In this document: positions 41,919 to 50,686 of the stretch, one piece after another
Numbering within the stretch: the stretch's first letter is position 1
Layout: each line of letters begins with the position of its first letter
The notes under the pieces: generated by a model
What the model was told of the DNA's origin: nothing
Seen by the model: the letters and a program-made list of their open reading frames with translations, nothing else
The model's database searches: none
Source of the DNA: JAMXLO01 sp964427005
GTDB lineage: Bacteria; Pseudomonadota; Alphaproteobacteria; Acetobacterales; Acetobacteraceae
Assembly: GCA_964427005.1 (NCBI GenBank)
Contig: CAYRTL010000001.1
Coordinates: forward strand, 62,001 to 126,000
Direction of reading: 5' to 3'
Length of the DNA: 64,000 nucleotides
Position numbers and translations under genes: made by a program

Positions 41919-42397
41919 GCACCGAGGACGCCCCGCTCCCAACCGCGCCGCACGTCGCGGGTCCACCCCCGCATCTGCTAGTGGTTCGGGCACCGTATTA
42001 CCGCGCGGTGATCGATGGGCTGACCGACGGCGCGACGCGGATCCTGCGCGAAGCCGGTGCCACATTCGAGCAGTTGGATGTCGCCGGCGCTTATGAGCTG
42101 CCACAGGCGATCCGCATTGCCACGCGTGGCTCGCACCGCTTCGATGGCTTCGTTGCGTTGGGCTGTGTGGTGCGTGGCGAGACCGATCACTACGATTTCC
42201 TTTGCCGCTCGGCGATGGATGGCCTCATGCAGGTCGCTTTGCAGTTCGGTCTTGCGCTCGGTACTGGGTTGCTCACGTGCGACACGCTGGCGCAAGCGGA
42301 GGCGCGGTCGGGCGCAGACGGTCACAACAAAGGAGCGGAAGCCGCCACCGCGGCGCTGTTGCAGATTGGTGCCGCACGCCACCTTGGCGCGGTGTAA
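41915..42397 (+). CDS. ribH: 6,7-dimethyl-8-ribityllumazine synthase
   Basis: 160 residues. After a proline-rich start come LLVVRAPYYRAVIDGLTDGA, the AGAYELPQAIR substrate loop, GFVALGCVVRGETDHYDF and GLLTCDTLAQAEARSG, all hallmarks of lumazine synthase. It condenses the RibD-side product with the RibB product. Its stop overlaps the nusB start (TAATG). Confidence 0.95.
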   Translation: MSTEDAPLPTAPHVAGPPPHLLVVRAPYYRAVIDGLTDGATRILREAGATFEQLDVAGAYELPQAIRIATRGSHRFDGFVALGCVVRGETDHYDFLCRSAMDGLMQVALQFGLALGTGLLTCDTLAQAEARSGADGHNKGAEAATAALLQIGAARHLGAV

Positions 42398-42876
42398 TGG
42401 GACGTCCTCACCGCAGACCGCGAACGGCGTCGCGAGTGGCGGCGGTGCAGGCTCTGTTCCAGAGCGAACAGGCGCAGGATAATCCGGAAACGGTTATCGA
42501 CCAGTTCGTCCGCCATCGCCTTGGCGAACTACCCGGCACAGGTGGCTTCGAAGAAGGCCGCGCCCCGGATGCCGAAGTGCCTCTGTTCGCCCGCATCGTA
42601 CGCGCCGCGGTGGCACAACAGGACACAATTGACCGGATGCTTGCCGAGACCTTGCCGCCGGAGTGGCCGTTGGCGCGCATCGACCCGGTTCTGCGGGCGC
42701 TGATGCGGGCCGGCGCGGCGGAACTTGGGATGTCAGGCGGACCGCCCGCGAAGGTCGTGATCAACGAGTATCTCGATGTGGCGCGCGGTTTCTTCGCCGG
42801 CGCCGAGCCGGGCATGGCGAACGCGGTACTGGACAAGCTGGCGCGGCTGTTGAAGCCGGAGGAGTTTGGCGCATGA
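42397..42876 (+). CDS. nusB: Transcription antitermination protein NusB
   Basis: 159 residues from ATG 42397. All-helical NusB fold with RVAAVQALFQSEQAQD near the start, WPLARIDPVLRALMRAGAAEL and KVVINEYLDVARGFF. NusB with NusE binds boxA RNA to allow rRNA antitermination. ribH-nusB adjacency is widely conserved. The stop overlaps the following beta-propeller gene by four bases (ATGA), which ties the catabolic-looking genes to the same transcript. Confidence 0.94.
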   Translation: MGRPHRRPRTASRVAAVQALFQSEQAQDNPETVIDQFVRHRLGELPGTGGFEEGRAPDAEVPLFARIVRAAVAQQDTIDRMLAETLPPEWPLARIDPVLRALMRAGAAELGMSGGPPAKVVINEYLDVARGFFAGAEPGMANAVLDKLARLLKPEEFGA

Positions 42877-43751
42877 GCGACAGCATTATTGGCACCGGCT
42901 CGTACCGTTACCGCTTTGAACGTGACTGGGCGAAGCTGCCGCGATGGTGGAATTTTGGCGAGACAAACCTGCCGGGCCCGCCGCGTACCAGCGTCAAAGG
43001 CGCGACTGCGGCGAATGGCGATGTTTATGTGCTGTGCCGTGGTGCCCATCCCGTGCTGGTGTTCGAGCCTGATGGCCACTTCATCACGTCGTGGGGCGAG
43101 GGCGAGTTCTCCAGCTTCGTGCACGGCATGACCATCGATCGCGCGGGCAAAATCTGGATCACCGATACCGGCCTGCACACCGTCACCCAGCACGAACCCG
43201 ATGGCACATTGCTGCGCACCTTCGGCACGCGCCATTTCTCGTCGCCGACGCTGTACGGCAATCCGTTCAACATGCCGACCGGCGTGGCGTTCACGTCAAC
43301 CGGCGAGATGTTTGTCTCGGATGGCTATGGCAACCGCCGGGTCCACCGCTATTCGGCCGCCGGCGAATTGCAGCACTCCTGGGGCGAGCCAGGCGAGGGA
43401 CCGGGGCAGTTCGCGCTGGTCCACTTCATCAGCGCCGCTGCCGATGACACATTGTACGTCTGTGACCGCGAGAACCATCGCATCCAGCTCTTCGCCACCA
43501 CCGGGGAGGTGCAGGCGGTGTGGACCGGCTTCACCATGCCGAGTGATATCGCGTTCGGCCGCGAGGCGATCTATGTCGCGGGCGCTGACGGCGTGTCGAT
43601 CTGGACCAAGGACCGCCGCAAGCTGGCGCAGTTCACGCGCGATGAACCCTTTTCCGGTGCGTTCAATGTCCACGGCATCTGGCTGGACGCTGAGGAGAAC
43701 ATCTATCTCGCCCAATTTGACCGTGCGGTGAGCAAGCTCAGCAGAGTGTAG
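42873..43751 (+). CDS. NHL-repeat six-bladed beta-propeller protein
   Basis: 292 residues from ATG 42873. No signal peptide. Repeated propeller blades are seen (VYVLCRGAHPVLVFEPDG, GMTIDRAGKIWITDTG, GVAFTSTGEMFVSDGYGN, TLYVCDRENHRIQLFATTG), resembling NHL proteins such as the peptidyl-alpha-hydroxyglycine lyase-like family and gluconolactonase-like enzymes. Role may be hydrolytic or as a binding scaffold. It overlaps nusB and is one base from the LLM gene, so it belongs to a transcript running from the riboflavin genes into oxygenase genes. Confidence 0.85.
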   Translation: MSDSIIGTGSYRYRFERDWAKLPRWWNFGETNLPGPPRTSVKGATAANGDVYVLCRGAHPVLVFEPDGHFITSWGEGEFSSFVHGMTIDRAGKIWITDTGLHTVTQHEPDGTLLRTFGTRHFSSPTLYGNPFNMPTGVAFTSTGEMFVSDGYGNRRVHRYSAAGELQHSWGEPGEGPGQFALVHFISAAADDTLYVCDRENHRIQLFATTGEVQAVWTGFTMPSDIAFGREAIYVAGADGVSIWTKDRRKLAQFTRDEPFSGAFNVHGIWLDAEENIYLAQFDRAVSKLSRV

Positions 43752-43752
43752 C

Positions 43753-44892
43753 GTGCATCCTTCCCGCGCCAACAACCCGCTGTTCGGCCCGAACCGCTTC
43801 AAGCTGGGCATATTCAGCGCCAATTGCGATGGCGGCTTGACGATGAGCCTCGCGCCGGAACGCTGGCGAGCCGAGTGGGACGACATCGTCGCCATGACGC
43901 GGATCGCGGATGAGGCGGGTCTGGAATTCATCCTGCCGGTGGCCAAGTGGCGCGGCTATCAGGGCAAGGCAAACATCTATGGCCGCTCGTTCGAGACATT
44001 GACCCATGGCGCGGCCCTTGGCGCCCTGACGAAGCGCATCGCGATCTTCTCCACCGTGCATGTCCCGTTGATCACACCCGCGTTTGGCGCCAAGGCCATC
44101 GCCACGATCGACCACGTCACGCATGGCCGTGCCGGCCTGAACATTGTCTGTGGTTGGAACCAGGAGGAATTCGATCTGCACGGTGTTACCATCGACCAGG
44201 ACCGCCGCTATGAGCATGGGCTGGAGTGGTTCCGTGTGTGGTCGCGTCTGCTGGAGGGTGGGCCGGAGTTTGACTGGGACGGTGAGTTCTTTCGTCTGAA
44301 ACGACTGCAGACGGACCCGGTTTCGGTGCAGCGGCCATGGCCGGCGGTGATGTCGGCTGGTTTTTCGCCGAAGGGTCGTGATTTTGCGGCGCAGGCTGCC
44401 GATGTGCTGTTCACCACGATGAGCGAGCTGGACCAGGCGCCTGCCCTGCTCACCGACATTCGCAGCCACGTCGCCCGCTATGGCCGCCATGTTGACATTT
44501 ACACCATGTCACATGTGGTGTGCCGTCCAACGCGACGCGAAGCCGAAGACTTCTATCACTACTTCGCCGAAGAGATGGCGGATGCCGAAGGGCAAGCTTA
44601 CTACCGGCGTCAACGTGGCCCCGTAGTGCAGGATGCCAATGGCAACGAGATCCGGCGCCCGCTGGTGAACCGCTTCATGCGAGCTTCCGGCAAGCGTTAT
44701 GACGGCGCGTATCCAGGCACGTTCCCACTGGTCGGCACACCCGATGACATCGTTGCCGACATGGCGCAGTTGAGCGCGATGGGCCTGACCGGCACCTCGG
44801 TTGCCTTCCTGGACTACCTGAAGGAAATTCCGTTCTTCGCGCAGGAAGTACTGCCGCGGCTGGTACGTCTGGGCCTGCGCCGGGAGGAATGA
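43753..44892 (+). CDS. LLM-class flavin-dependent monooxygenase (SsuD/RutA-like)
   Basis: 379 residues from GTG 43753. Bacterial-luciferase-like TIM barrel: FKLGIFSANCDGGLTMS start, RIADEAGLEFILPVAKWRGY, the NIVCGWNQEEFDLHG segment typical of RutA/SsuD/SfnG members, and GTPDDIVADMAQLSAMG near the end. Such enzymes use FMNH2 and oxygen to cleave C-S, C-N or ring bonds. A dedicated flavin reductase is not encoded nearby. Stop overlaps the next gene (ATGA). Confidence 0.9.
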   Translation: MHPSRANNPLFGPNRFKLGIFSANCDGGLTMSLAPERWRAEWDDIVAMTRIADEAGLEFILPVAKWRGYQGKANIYGRSFETLTHGAALGALTKRIAIFSTVHVPLITPAFGAKAIATIDHVTHGRAGLNIVCGWNQEEFDLHGVTIDQDRRYEHGLEWFRVWSRLLEGGPEFDWDGEFFRLKRLQTDPVSVQRPWPAVMSAGFSPKGRDFAAQAADVLFTTMSELDQAPALLTDIRSHVARYGRHVDIYTMSHVVCRPTRREAEDFYHYFAEEMADAEGQAYYRRQRGPVVQDANGNEIRRPLVNRFMRASGKRYDGAYPGTFPLVGTPDDIVADMAQLSAMGLTGTSVAFLDYLKEIPFFAQEVLPRLVRLGLRREE

Positions 44893-45191
44893 TGTCAGCT
44901 TATCTGGTGGTGCGCGCCGTGGTGGCCGAGGCTGATCGACGCGACTTCGATCACTGGTACCGAACGGAACATCTGCCTGACGCGGTGAAGGCGTTCAATG
45001 CTGAGCGTGGTTGGCGTGGCTGGAGCCGAACCGATCCTTCCGTGCATTACGCGTTCTATCAGTTCGCCGATGTCGCAGCGGCAGAAGCGATCAGTTCATC
45101 GCCGGCCATCCGCAAGTTGGTTGCTGAATTCGATGCCCGCTGGGGCAAACGCGTCACGCGAACGCGCGAGATCATAGAACTCGCTGACTAG
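44889..45191 (+). CDS. Small dimeric alpha/beta-barrel-type protein
   Basis: 100 residues from ATG 44889, overlapping the LLM stop by four bases. The FDHWYRTEHLPDAVKAFNAE segment resembles the ferredoxin-like alpha/beta fold of EthD/ABM-type proteins. It may be a small monooxygenase, isomerase or accessory factor for the LLM enzyme. Family assignment is by pattern only. Confidence 0.65.
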   Translation: MMSAYLVVRAVVAEADRRDFDHWYRTEHLPDAVKAFNAERGWRGWSRTDPSVHYAFYQFADVAAAEAISSSPAIRKLVAEFDARWGKRVTRTREIIELAD

Positions 45192-45207
45192 TGGTGAAGA
45201 CGTGGAT

Positions 45208-45225
45208 GGCCGGCCTTCGCCGGCC
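45208..45225 (+). promoter_or_regulatory. GC-rich hairpin before the ketopantoate-reductase-like gene
   Basis: GGCCGGC (45208-45214) pairs with GCCGGCC (45219-45225) around a four-base CTTC loop, ending just before the ribosome site AAGGGAGGG of the gene at 45241. It may stabilise the mRNA or partly end transcription between gene blocks. No T run follows. Confidence 0.45.
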
Positions 45226-45240
45226 GCAAGGGAGGGAAAC

Positions 45241-46302
45241 GTGGGCAACAAGATCGCGATTATGGGCGTTGGCGCTGTCGGCGGATATGCCGGTGCACAT
45301 ATGGCTCAGGCAGGCGAGGACGTGACGTTCATCGATCCTTGGCCCGCGCATGTCGAGAAGATGCAGCGCGACGGATTGAAGATCAGCCATATCCGCGACG
45401 TGCCGGAATTTACGGTGAAGGTGCGCGCGATGCATCTGACGGATGCGCAGCAGCTCGCCAAGGAAAAGCCGATCGATATCGCCTTCGTCTGCATGAAGTC
45501 ATACGACACAGAATGGGCAGCAACGCTGATCAGCCAGTACCTGGCGCCGGGCGGCTTCATCGTATCTTTGCAGAACTGCATGAATGAAGAGACCATTGCC
45601 GGCGTCGTCGGTTGGGGCAAGACGGTGGGCTGCATCGCCAGCTCCATCACGGTCGATCTATGCGAACCGGGCCACGTACGCCGGGCCGCAGGGAAGAGCG
45701 GCTCGCGTCACACGGTGTTCCGCACCGGTGAAGTGCATGGCCGGGTCACCGACCGCGTAAAGGAGATCTGTCGCCTAGTGGGCCTGGCCGACAGTGCCAT
45801 GGTGACCGAGAACCTTTGGGGCGAGCGCTGGTCGAAGCTGGTGACCAATGTCATGGGTAACGGACTGTCCGCCTGCACCGGGATGATTGGCAAGGAGATG
45901 ATCCAGAACGACACAATCCGTCGCTTCTCCGCGCGCCTTGGTAGCGAAGCGATCCGTGTCGGGCAGGCACTCGGTTATGAACTCGAAGAGATCCATCACC
46001 TCGATCCGGAAATCATTGCAAAGGCCGGCGAGGGCGATACGACTGCGACGCGGCAGTACGATGAGCACCGGCTGGCAGAAGTGAGCAAAGGCGGTGGCGA
46101 ACACCGGCCCTCGATGGGTCAGGACATGGTGAAGGGCCGGCGCACTGAAATCGAATTCCTCAACGGGTTTGTGGCGAAAAAGGGCGACGAGATCGGCATT
46201 GCCACACCTGCGAATGAGGTGCTGACCGACATCGTGAAGCGCGTGGAGCGCGGCGATCTGAAGCCCGATCCCCGCCATATCACTGACCTGCGGCTGAACT
46301 GA
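45241..46302 (+). CDS. Ketopantoate reductase family (ApbA/PanE-like) dehydrogenase
   Basis: 353 residues from GTG 45241 with AAGGGAGGG upstream. Rossmann motif GVGAVGGYAGAHMAQAG at the N-terminus, IAFVCMKSYDT, then the C-terminal helical domain with ERWSKLVTNVMGNGLSACTG containing the conserved lysine, and an insert relative to E. coli PanE (about 300 residues). Relatives reduce 2-keto acids with NADPH. Since it sits among oxygenase genes, a role in a degradation pathway is more likely than pantothenate synthesis, but this is inference. Confidence 0.83.
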   Translation: MGNKIAIMGVGAVGGYAGAHMAQAGEDVTFIDPWPAHVEKMQRDGLKISHIRDVPEFTVKVRAMHLTDAQQLAKEKPIDIAFVCMKSYDTEWAATLISQYLAPGGFIVSLQNCMNEETIAGVVGWGKTVGCIASSITVDLCEPGHVRRAAGKSGSRHTVFRTGEVHGRVTDRVKEICRLVGLADSAMVTENLWGERWSKLVTNVMGNGLSACTGMIGKEMIQNDTIRRFSARLGSEAIRVGQALGYELEEIHHLDPEIIAKAGEGDTTATRQYDEHRLAEVSKGGGEHRPSMGQDMVKGRRTEIEFLNGFVAKKGDEIGIATPANEVLTDIVKRVERGDLKPDPRHITDLRLN

Positions 46303-46303
46303 C

Positions 46304-47446
46304 TCAGTGAAACTGGACTGACGGCGGATTGCCGTAGCTGCTCCGCGTGACAGCCTTGCCCGGCTGCCACGCGGGCTGAAAATATAATGCGGCGATCTCG
46401 CCGTAATTCTGGAAATGGCCTGTGTTTATCTTCGCCTGTCGGCGATGCGCGGCGGCGGCTTCGCTTTCGTTTGTCGCCAGCTTCAGCTCGGCCCACAGAT
46501 CGTAAGCCTGGACAGAACGAGGATTCAGCGCCGTCGATTTTGCCAACAGCGCCTCGGCATTCGCGAAATGGCGCTGTCCCATCTCTGCTGCTGCCCAGAT
46601 CATATAGGCGGTTGCCAGCAAAATTTGCTGCCGCGCCGAGCTCTCAGTTCTGAACGTCTGCATCCGATCAGCCGCTTGCGGATAATCGCCAAGCTGGAGG
46701 TCGGCAAATGCCGCATTCAGTTTGGGTGCTGGATTGCTGGGATCCTCCTCAATTGCTGCCTCGAAGGAGGCTCGTGCATGGAGGGGATCGTCGCCAAACA
46801 ACGCAACCAGCCCCAGCAGGTTGTCGAACAACGAGCGGTCCACGCTGATCGGCGTTGGCAAAATGGCCGCCTTGGCATGCTGGGCCATATCGATCACGTT
46901 GGAAAAGTTGCTGTCGTCCGCGTGCTGCTGCAATTCGAAGAGTGTCGTCGTGTAGGGGGCGAGCTGCGCGGCCACCCAGACCGAGCAGCGGTGCACGAAG
47001 TCGATCAGCGGTTCGGTCTTGCCGGCGCTCAGCGTGGTGCGAAAAGTCCCCACCCGCTTATCGACGCCGTGGATCAGCCCGTGCAGTTGCCCCTGCTCCA
47101 CGTAGAGAGTCAGCCGGACGCTATCCTCCGGAAGACCGGCTTCCGCCAGCAGCGCATTGGCAATGTGCTTCATCTTGATCGACCCGAACACCGCCAGACC
47201 GACGCCTTCATCTTGCGTGGTATGGATCAGCGGTGTTGGGATCAGCGACGGCGTCTCAGCAATGCGCCGCAGTGCGTACTCGAACTCCTGATCCAGCGTG
47301 GCCTGGTCGAGTGTCAGCCGATCACTCTTGCTCATCGAGGGAGCGGCAATGACCTGCAGGTTGACAACATCTGAGTGACGGACGGCATCGTAGCCCAGCA
47401 AGCCAACTGCCAGGAGAAGGGCGGCCGCTAATAGATTGAGGTCCAT
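46304..47446 (-). CDS. Membrane-anchored protein with TPR-like C-terminus
   Basis: 380 residues. An N-terminal hydrophobic helix (LLAAALLLAVGLLGYDAV) anchors a periplasmic or cytoplasmic domain of unknown type (about 30-220), followed by helical repeats of TPR character (ARASFEAAIEEDPSNPAPKL, NAAFADLQLGDYPQAADRMQ, NAEALLAKSTALNPRSVQAY). No enzymatic motif is seen. It is on the opposite strand to the catabolic-looking cluster and splits it in two; its stop is one base from the end of the reductase gene. Function unknown. Confidence 0.65.
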   Translation of the reverse strand: MDLNLLAAALLLAVGLLGYDAVRHSDVVNLQVIAAPSMSKSDRLTLDQATLDQEFEYALRRIAETPSLIPTPLIHTTQDEGVGLAVFGSIKMKHIANALLAEAGLPEDSVRLTLYVEQGQLHGLIHGVDKRVGTFRTTLSAGKTEPLIDFVHRCSVWVAAQLAPYTTTLFELQQHADDSNFSNVIDMAQHAKAAILPTPISVDRSLFDNLLGLVALFGDDPLHARASFEAAIEEDPSNPAPKLNAAFADLQLGDYPQAADRMQTFRTESSARQQILLATAYMIWAAAEMGQRHFANAEALLAKSTALNPRSVQAYDLWAELKLATNESEAAAAHRRQAKINTGHFQNYGEIAALYFQPAWQPGKAVTRSSYGNPPSVQFH

Positions 47447-47513
47447 GGGATGCTCCGGACTGCCACGGTAACGATGCCGTCACCGGTTCGCAACGGATCA
47501 GGAAGGGAAAGCC

Positions 47514-48560
47514 ATGCGGGTATTTACACGGCTGCCGATGCAGAACTGGCGCGAGACGCAGCAGGCCGCCCGGGACGCCGAGTCGGCCGGCTTCGATGCG
47601 GTGATGACAGTCGAGTTGGGCCACGACGTATTTGCGGCGCTGGCGGTCGCGGGGCTGGCAACCCAGCGCGTGGAACTGACACCGTCCGTGGCAGTCGCAT
47701 TCCCACGCAGCCCGACCGTTCTGGCGTCCCAGGCATGGGATCTCCAGGCGAATTCGAGTGGCCGCTTCGTGCTGGGCCTCGGCAGCCAGGTGAAGGGACA
47801 TAACGAGCGTCGCTTCGGCATTGCCTGGACTGCGCCGGCGCCCAGGCTGCGCGACTACGTGCGGGCCCTACGGGCGATCTGGCGCTGCTGGGAGACACGC
47901 GGGAAGCTGGACTTCCGTAGCGAGCACTACACTCTGACGCTGATGACCCCTGAATTCTCCCCGGAGCCGACGGGACTGCCGATGGTACCGGTGACGCTCG
48001 CGGCGGTGGGTGAGGCCATGTTGCGCGTTGCCGGGCAGGTCGCGGACGGTGTCAGGCTGCATCCGCTGTGCTCACGCCGCTATTTGGAGGAAGTGTGCCT
48101 ACCGCAGATCACCATCGGGATGGCGCGTGGCGGCCGAGGTCGGGAGCACTTCGACGTCCACGGCGGCGGGTTCGTTGCCACTGGCCCGGATGATGCCGCC
48201 GTCGCTTCCGCGATGGAGGTGGTACGGCGGCGGATCGGCTTTTACGGCTCGACGCGCACCTATATGCCGATACTGGCGCTGCATGGATTGCAGGATCTCG
48301 GCTTGAAACTGCACCGGATGTCGGTGGAAGGACGCTGGAACGAGATGGCGGCGCAAGTGCCCGATGATGTCGTGCGGATCTTCGCCGCGTGCGGCAGCTA
48401 TGGCGAGATCGCCGGCGCGGTCGAACATCGCTATGGCGGCGCGGCGGACTCGCTCGATCTGGAATTTCCCGCCGATACGCCGCTGGGACTGCAACGCGAG
48501 CTGCTGGCCGACATCCGGCGTATTCCGCACCAGTTCGCCGGATTCCATACCGACTGGTAG
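47514..48560 (+). CDS. LLM-class oxidoreductase (TIGR03617-like F420/FMN type)
   Basis: 348 residues from ATG 47514 (GGAAGGGAAAG upstream). Luciferase-like barrel: WRETQQAARDAESAGFDAVMT, the PTVLASQAWDLQANSSGRFVLGLGSQV segment, LRDYVRALRAIWRCW and a C-terminal IRRIPHQF region. It resembles the TIGR03617 group, predicted F420-dependent in actinobacteria; in proteobacteria the cofactor may be FMN. Unlike the first LLM protein at 43753 it lacks the GWNQEEFDLHG segment, so the two are different subfamilies. Confidence 0.83.
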   Translation: MRVFTRLPMQNWRETQQAARDAESAGFDAVMTVELGHDVFAALAVAGLATQRVELTPSVAVAFPRSPTVLASQAWDLQANSSGRFVLGLGSQVKGHNERRFGIAWTAPAPRLRDYVRALRAIWRCWETRGKLDFRSEHYTLTLMTPEFSPEPTGLPMVPVTLAAVGEAMLRVAGQVADGVRLHPLCSRRYLEEVCLPQITIGMARGGRGREHFDVHGGGFVATGPDDAAVASAMEVVRRRIGFYGSTRTYMPILALHGLQDLGLKLHRMSVEGRWNEMAAQVPDDVVRIFAACGSYGEIAGAVEHRYGGAADSLDLEFPADTPLGLQRELLADIRRIPHQFAGFHTDW

Positions 48561-48609
48561 GCTAGGCCGGCGCCGTGGCAGACTGGCTGAGCGCCAGAGG
48601 AGACCCACC

Positions 48610-50076
48610 ATGCCGGCTCGCACGGGACGTGAATATCTCAACGGCCTTCGCGAACAGGAGCGCGAAGTCTGGCTGGGCGGCGAACGCGTCAAGGACGTGA
48701 CGAAGCATCCCGGCCTGGCTGGTGGCGCCCGCGCCATCGCGGCGTTGTACGACATGCAGTGCGATCCCAAGCTGCGCGATCAGATGACGTATTTGTCGCC
48801 CACCACTGGCGATCGCGTTGGCCTGTCCTTCATCAATCCGCGTACTCGCGAGGAGCTCGAGGCACGCCGCGTGATGATGCTGAACTGGGCGCGCAGCACC
48901 TGCGGCATGATGGGGCGTTCGCCCGACTTCATGAACGTGACACTCGCCGCCTGGGGCGCCGCCGCCGAGTACTTCGCCGGGGGCAAAGGCGGCCGACCGG
49001 AGTTCGCGCAGAATGTCCGCCGCTATTACGAGTTCATCCGAGAGAACGACATTGTCCTCACCCATTCCCTGATCAACCTGCAGCGTAGCCGCAATGTCAC
49101 CGCCAACTTCAACCTTCAGGAAGGGACTGCACTACAAGCAGTACGCGAAACCAGCCGTGGCATCGTGGTACGCGGCGCACGAGTGCTCGCGACTCTCGGT
49201 CCGATTTCCGACGAGATTGCCGTGTATTCCCCGCGGCTCGGCCAGTATGCCGAAGACCACAGCCCGTTCGCGCTCGCTTTCGCGATTCCATGCGGCGCGC
49301 CTGGCCTGCGTTTCCTCTGCCGCGACAGCTTCGACCTGGGCCGCTCGCATTTCGACCATCCGCTTGGATCGCGCTTTGAGGAGATGGACTGCATCGTCTT
49401 CTTCGACGACGTCGAAGTGCCCTGGGATCGCGTCTTCATCTACGGCGATGTCGGACTGCTGAACGGCGCTGCAACCGGTACACACTATTCCGCGCATTCG
49501 TCGCATCAAGGAGCAGCGAAGAATCTCGCGAAATGCGAGTTTGTGCTGGGTCTCGCGCTGCTGATGACGGAGACGCTTGGCAACAAGCATCTTCCCCACA
49601 CGGAAGAACGCATCGGCGAGCTGATGCTCAATACCACGCTGACCCGTGCGTTGATCCGCGCCGCCGAGGCTGATGCAAAGATCGATGAATGGGGGGTGAT
49701 GTGCCCCGATCCGGTGACCATCGAGAGTACGCGCAATCTGTTCATGACCGCGTATCCGCGAATGATCGAAATCCTGCAATTGCTGGGTTCATCGAGTTTC
49801 ATGCTCACGCCAAGCGAAGTCGATTTCAAAGGTCCGCTTGCTGGTCACATCGAGCAGTATCTGGCAACCGATACCACCTCGGCGCTGGATCGCGTCAAGC
49901 TGTTCCGCCTGGCCTGGGATGTTGCAGGCACCTCGTTCGGCAGTCGGCAGGTGCTGTACGAACGCTTCTTCGCCTCCGACCCGTTGACCCGGGCGCGCGC
50001 GCTAGCCGCGATCTTCCCCAAGAACGAGGCAATGCAGCGCGTGCTGGACTTCCTGAAAGCCGAAGACACGCCGTAG
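48610..50076 (+). CDS. HpaB-type flavin-dependent aromatic hydroxylase, oxygenase component
   Basis: 488 residues from ATG 48610 (AGAGGAG upstream). The 4-hydroxyphenylacetate 3-monooxygenase HpaB fold is clear: TGREYLNGLREQEREVWLGG, HPGLAGGARAIAALYD, SPDFMNVTLAAWGAA, the reduced-flavin site ARVLATLGPISDEIAVY, FDDVEVPWDRVFIYGD and a C-terminal domain with GPLAGHIEQYLATDT. HpaB uses FADH2 made by a separate reductase (HpaC), which is not in this window. Substrate probably a phenolic or heteroaromatic ring. Confidence 0.92.
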   Translation: MPARTGREYLNGLREQEREVWLGGERVKDVTKHPGLAGGARAIAALYDMQCDPKLRDQMTYLSPTTGDRVGLSFINPRTREELEARRVMMLNWARSTCGMMGRSPDFMNVTLAAWGAAAEYFAGGKGGRPEFAQNVRRYYEFIRENDIVLTHSLINLQRSRNVTANFNLQEGTALQAVRETSRGIVVRGARVLATLGPISDEIAVYSPRLGQYAEDHSPFALAFAIPCGAPGLRFLCRDSFDLGRSHFDHPLGSRFEEMDCIVFFDDVEVPWDRVFIYGDVGLLNGAATGTHYSAHSSHQGAAKNLAKCEFVLGLALLMTETLGNKHLPHTEERIGELMLNTTLTRALIRAAEADAKIDEWGVMCPDPVTIESTRNLFMTAYPRMIEILQLLGSSSFMLTPSEVDFKGPLAGHIEQYLATDTTSALDRVKLFRLAWDVAGTSFGSRQVLYERFFASDPLTRARALAAIFPKNEAMQRVLDFLKAEDTP

Positions 50077-50092
50077 ATATGGAGGACACACG

Positions 50093-50596
50093 ATGACCTA
50101 TCGGCCGAAGCATCTCGGGCACGTCAATCTCTACGTCCGCAACGCAGAGCGGTCACGCCAGTGGTATGAAGACGTGCTCGGCTTGCACACGTATCATTTC
50201 CGCCCAGGTCGGGCAGCGTTCATGTCGGCTGACAAGGACAAATCGCATGAGGTGGCGCTGATGGAAGTCGGCGCCGACGCGCCGCTGCAATTGAAGCGTC
50301 AGGTCGGACTGAACCACTTGGCCTTCATGATGGAAAGTCTGGACGATCTGAAGGATGCCTATCACCGGCTGAAAGAGAAAGGGGTGAAGATCGACCACAT
50401 CTCCGACCATGGCCTGTCACTCGGCATTTATTTCCGCGATCCCGACGGCAACGGTCTGGAAGTGTCGTACGAGCTGCCCCGCGAGAAGTGGCCCCGCCAG
50501 GAGAGCGTGTTTGCGCCGGATGTGGTAGATCTGGGCCTGTTCCCCGGCCCCTGGGATGAGGAGATTGCGAGGCAGCGTGCCGCGGCACCGGCGTAA
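50093..50596 (+). CDS. VOC superfamily ring-cleavage dioxygenase-like protein
   Basis: 167 residues, 16 bases after the HpaB gene. Metal ligands of the VOC dioxygenase type are all present: GHVNLYVRNAERSRQWYED (His), GLNHLAFMMESLDDL (His) and RDPDGNGLEVSYE (Glu), with the repeated beta-alpha-beta-beta-beta layout. It would suit extradiol cleavage of the catechol made by an HpaB-type hydroxylase, though glyoxalase-like roles are possible. Last gene of the cluster. Confidence 0.87.
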   Translation: MTYRPKHLGHVNLYVRNAERSRQWYEDVLGLHTYHFRPGRAAFMSADKDKSHEVALMEVGADAPLQLKRQVGLNHLAFMMESLDDLKDAYHRLKEKGVKIDHISDHGLSLGIYFRDPDGNGLEVSYELPREKWPRQESVFAPDVVDLGLFPGPWDEEIARQRAAAPA

Positions 50597-50686
50597 GGAC
50601 GCGGTAACCCCGGGCCATAAATTCGATTGGCAACGCGAAATGATACGCTTAGTATCGCGTGTCAACCTAGGTTCGGGAGAGATCGG

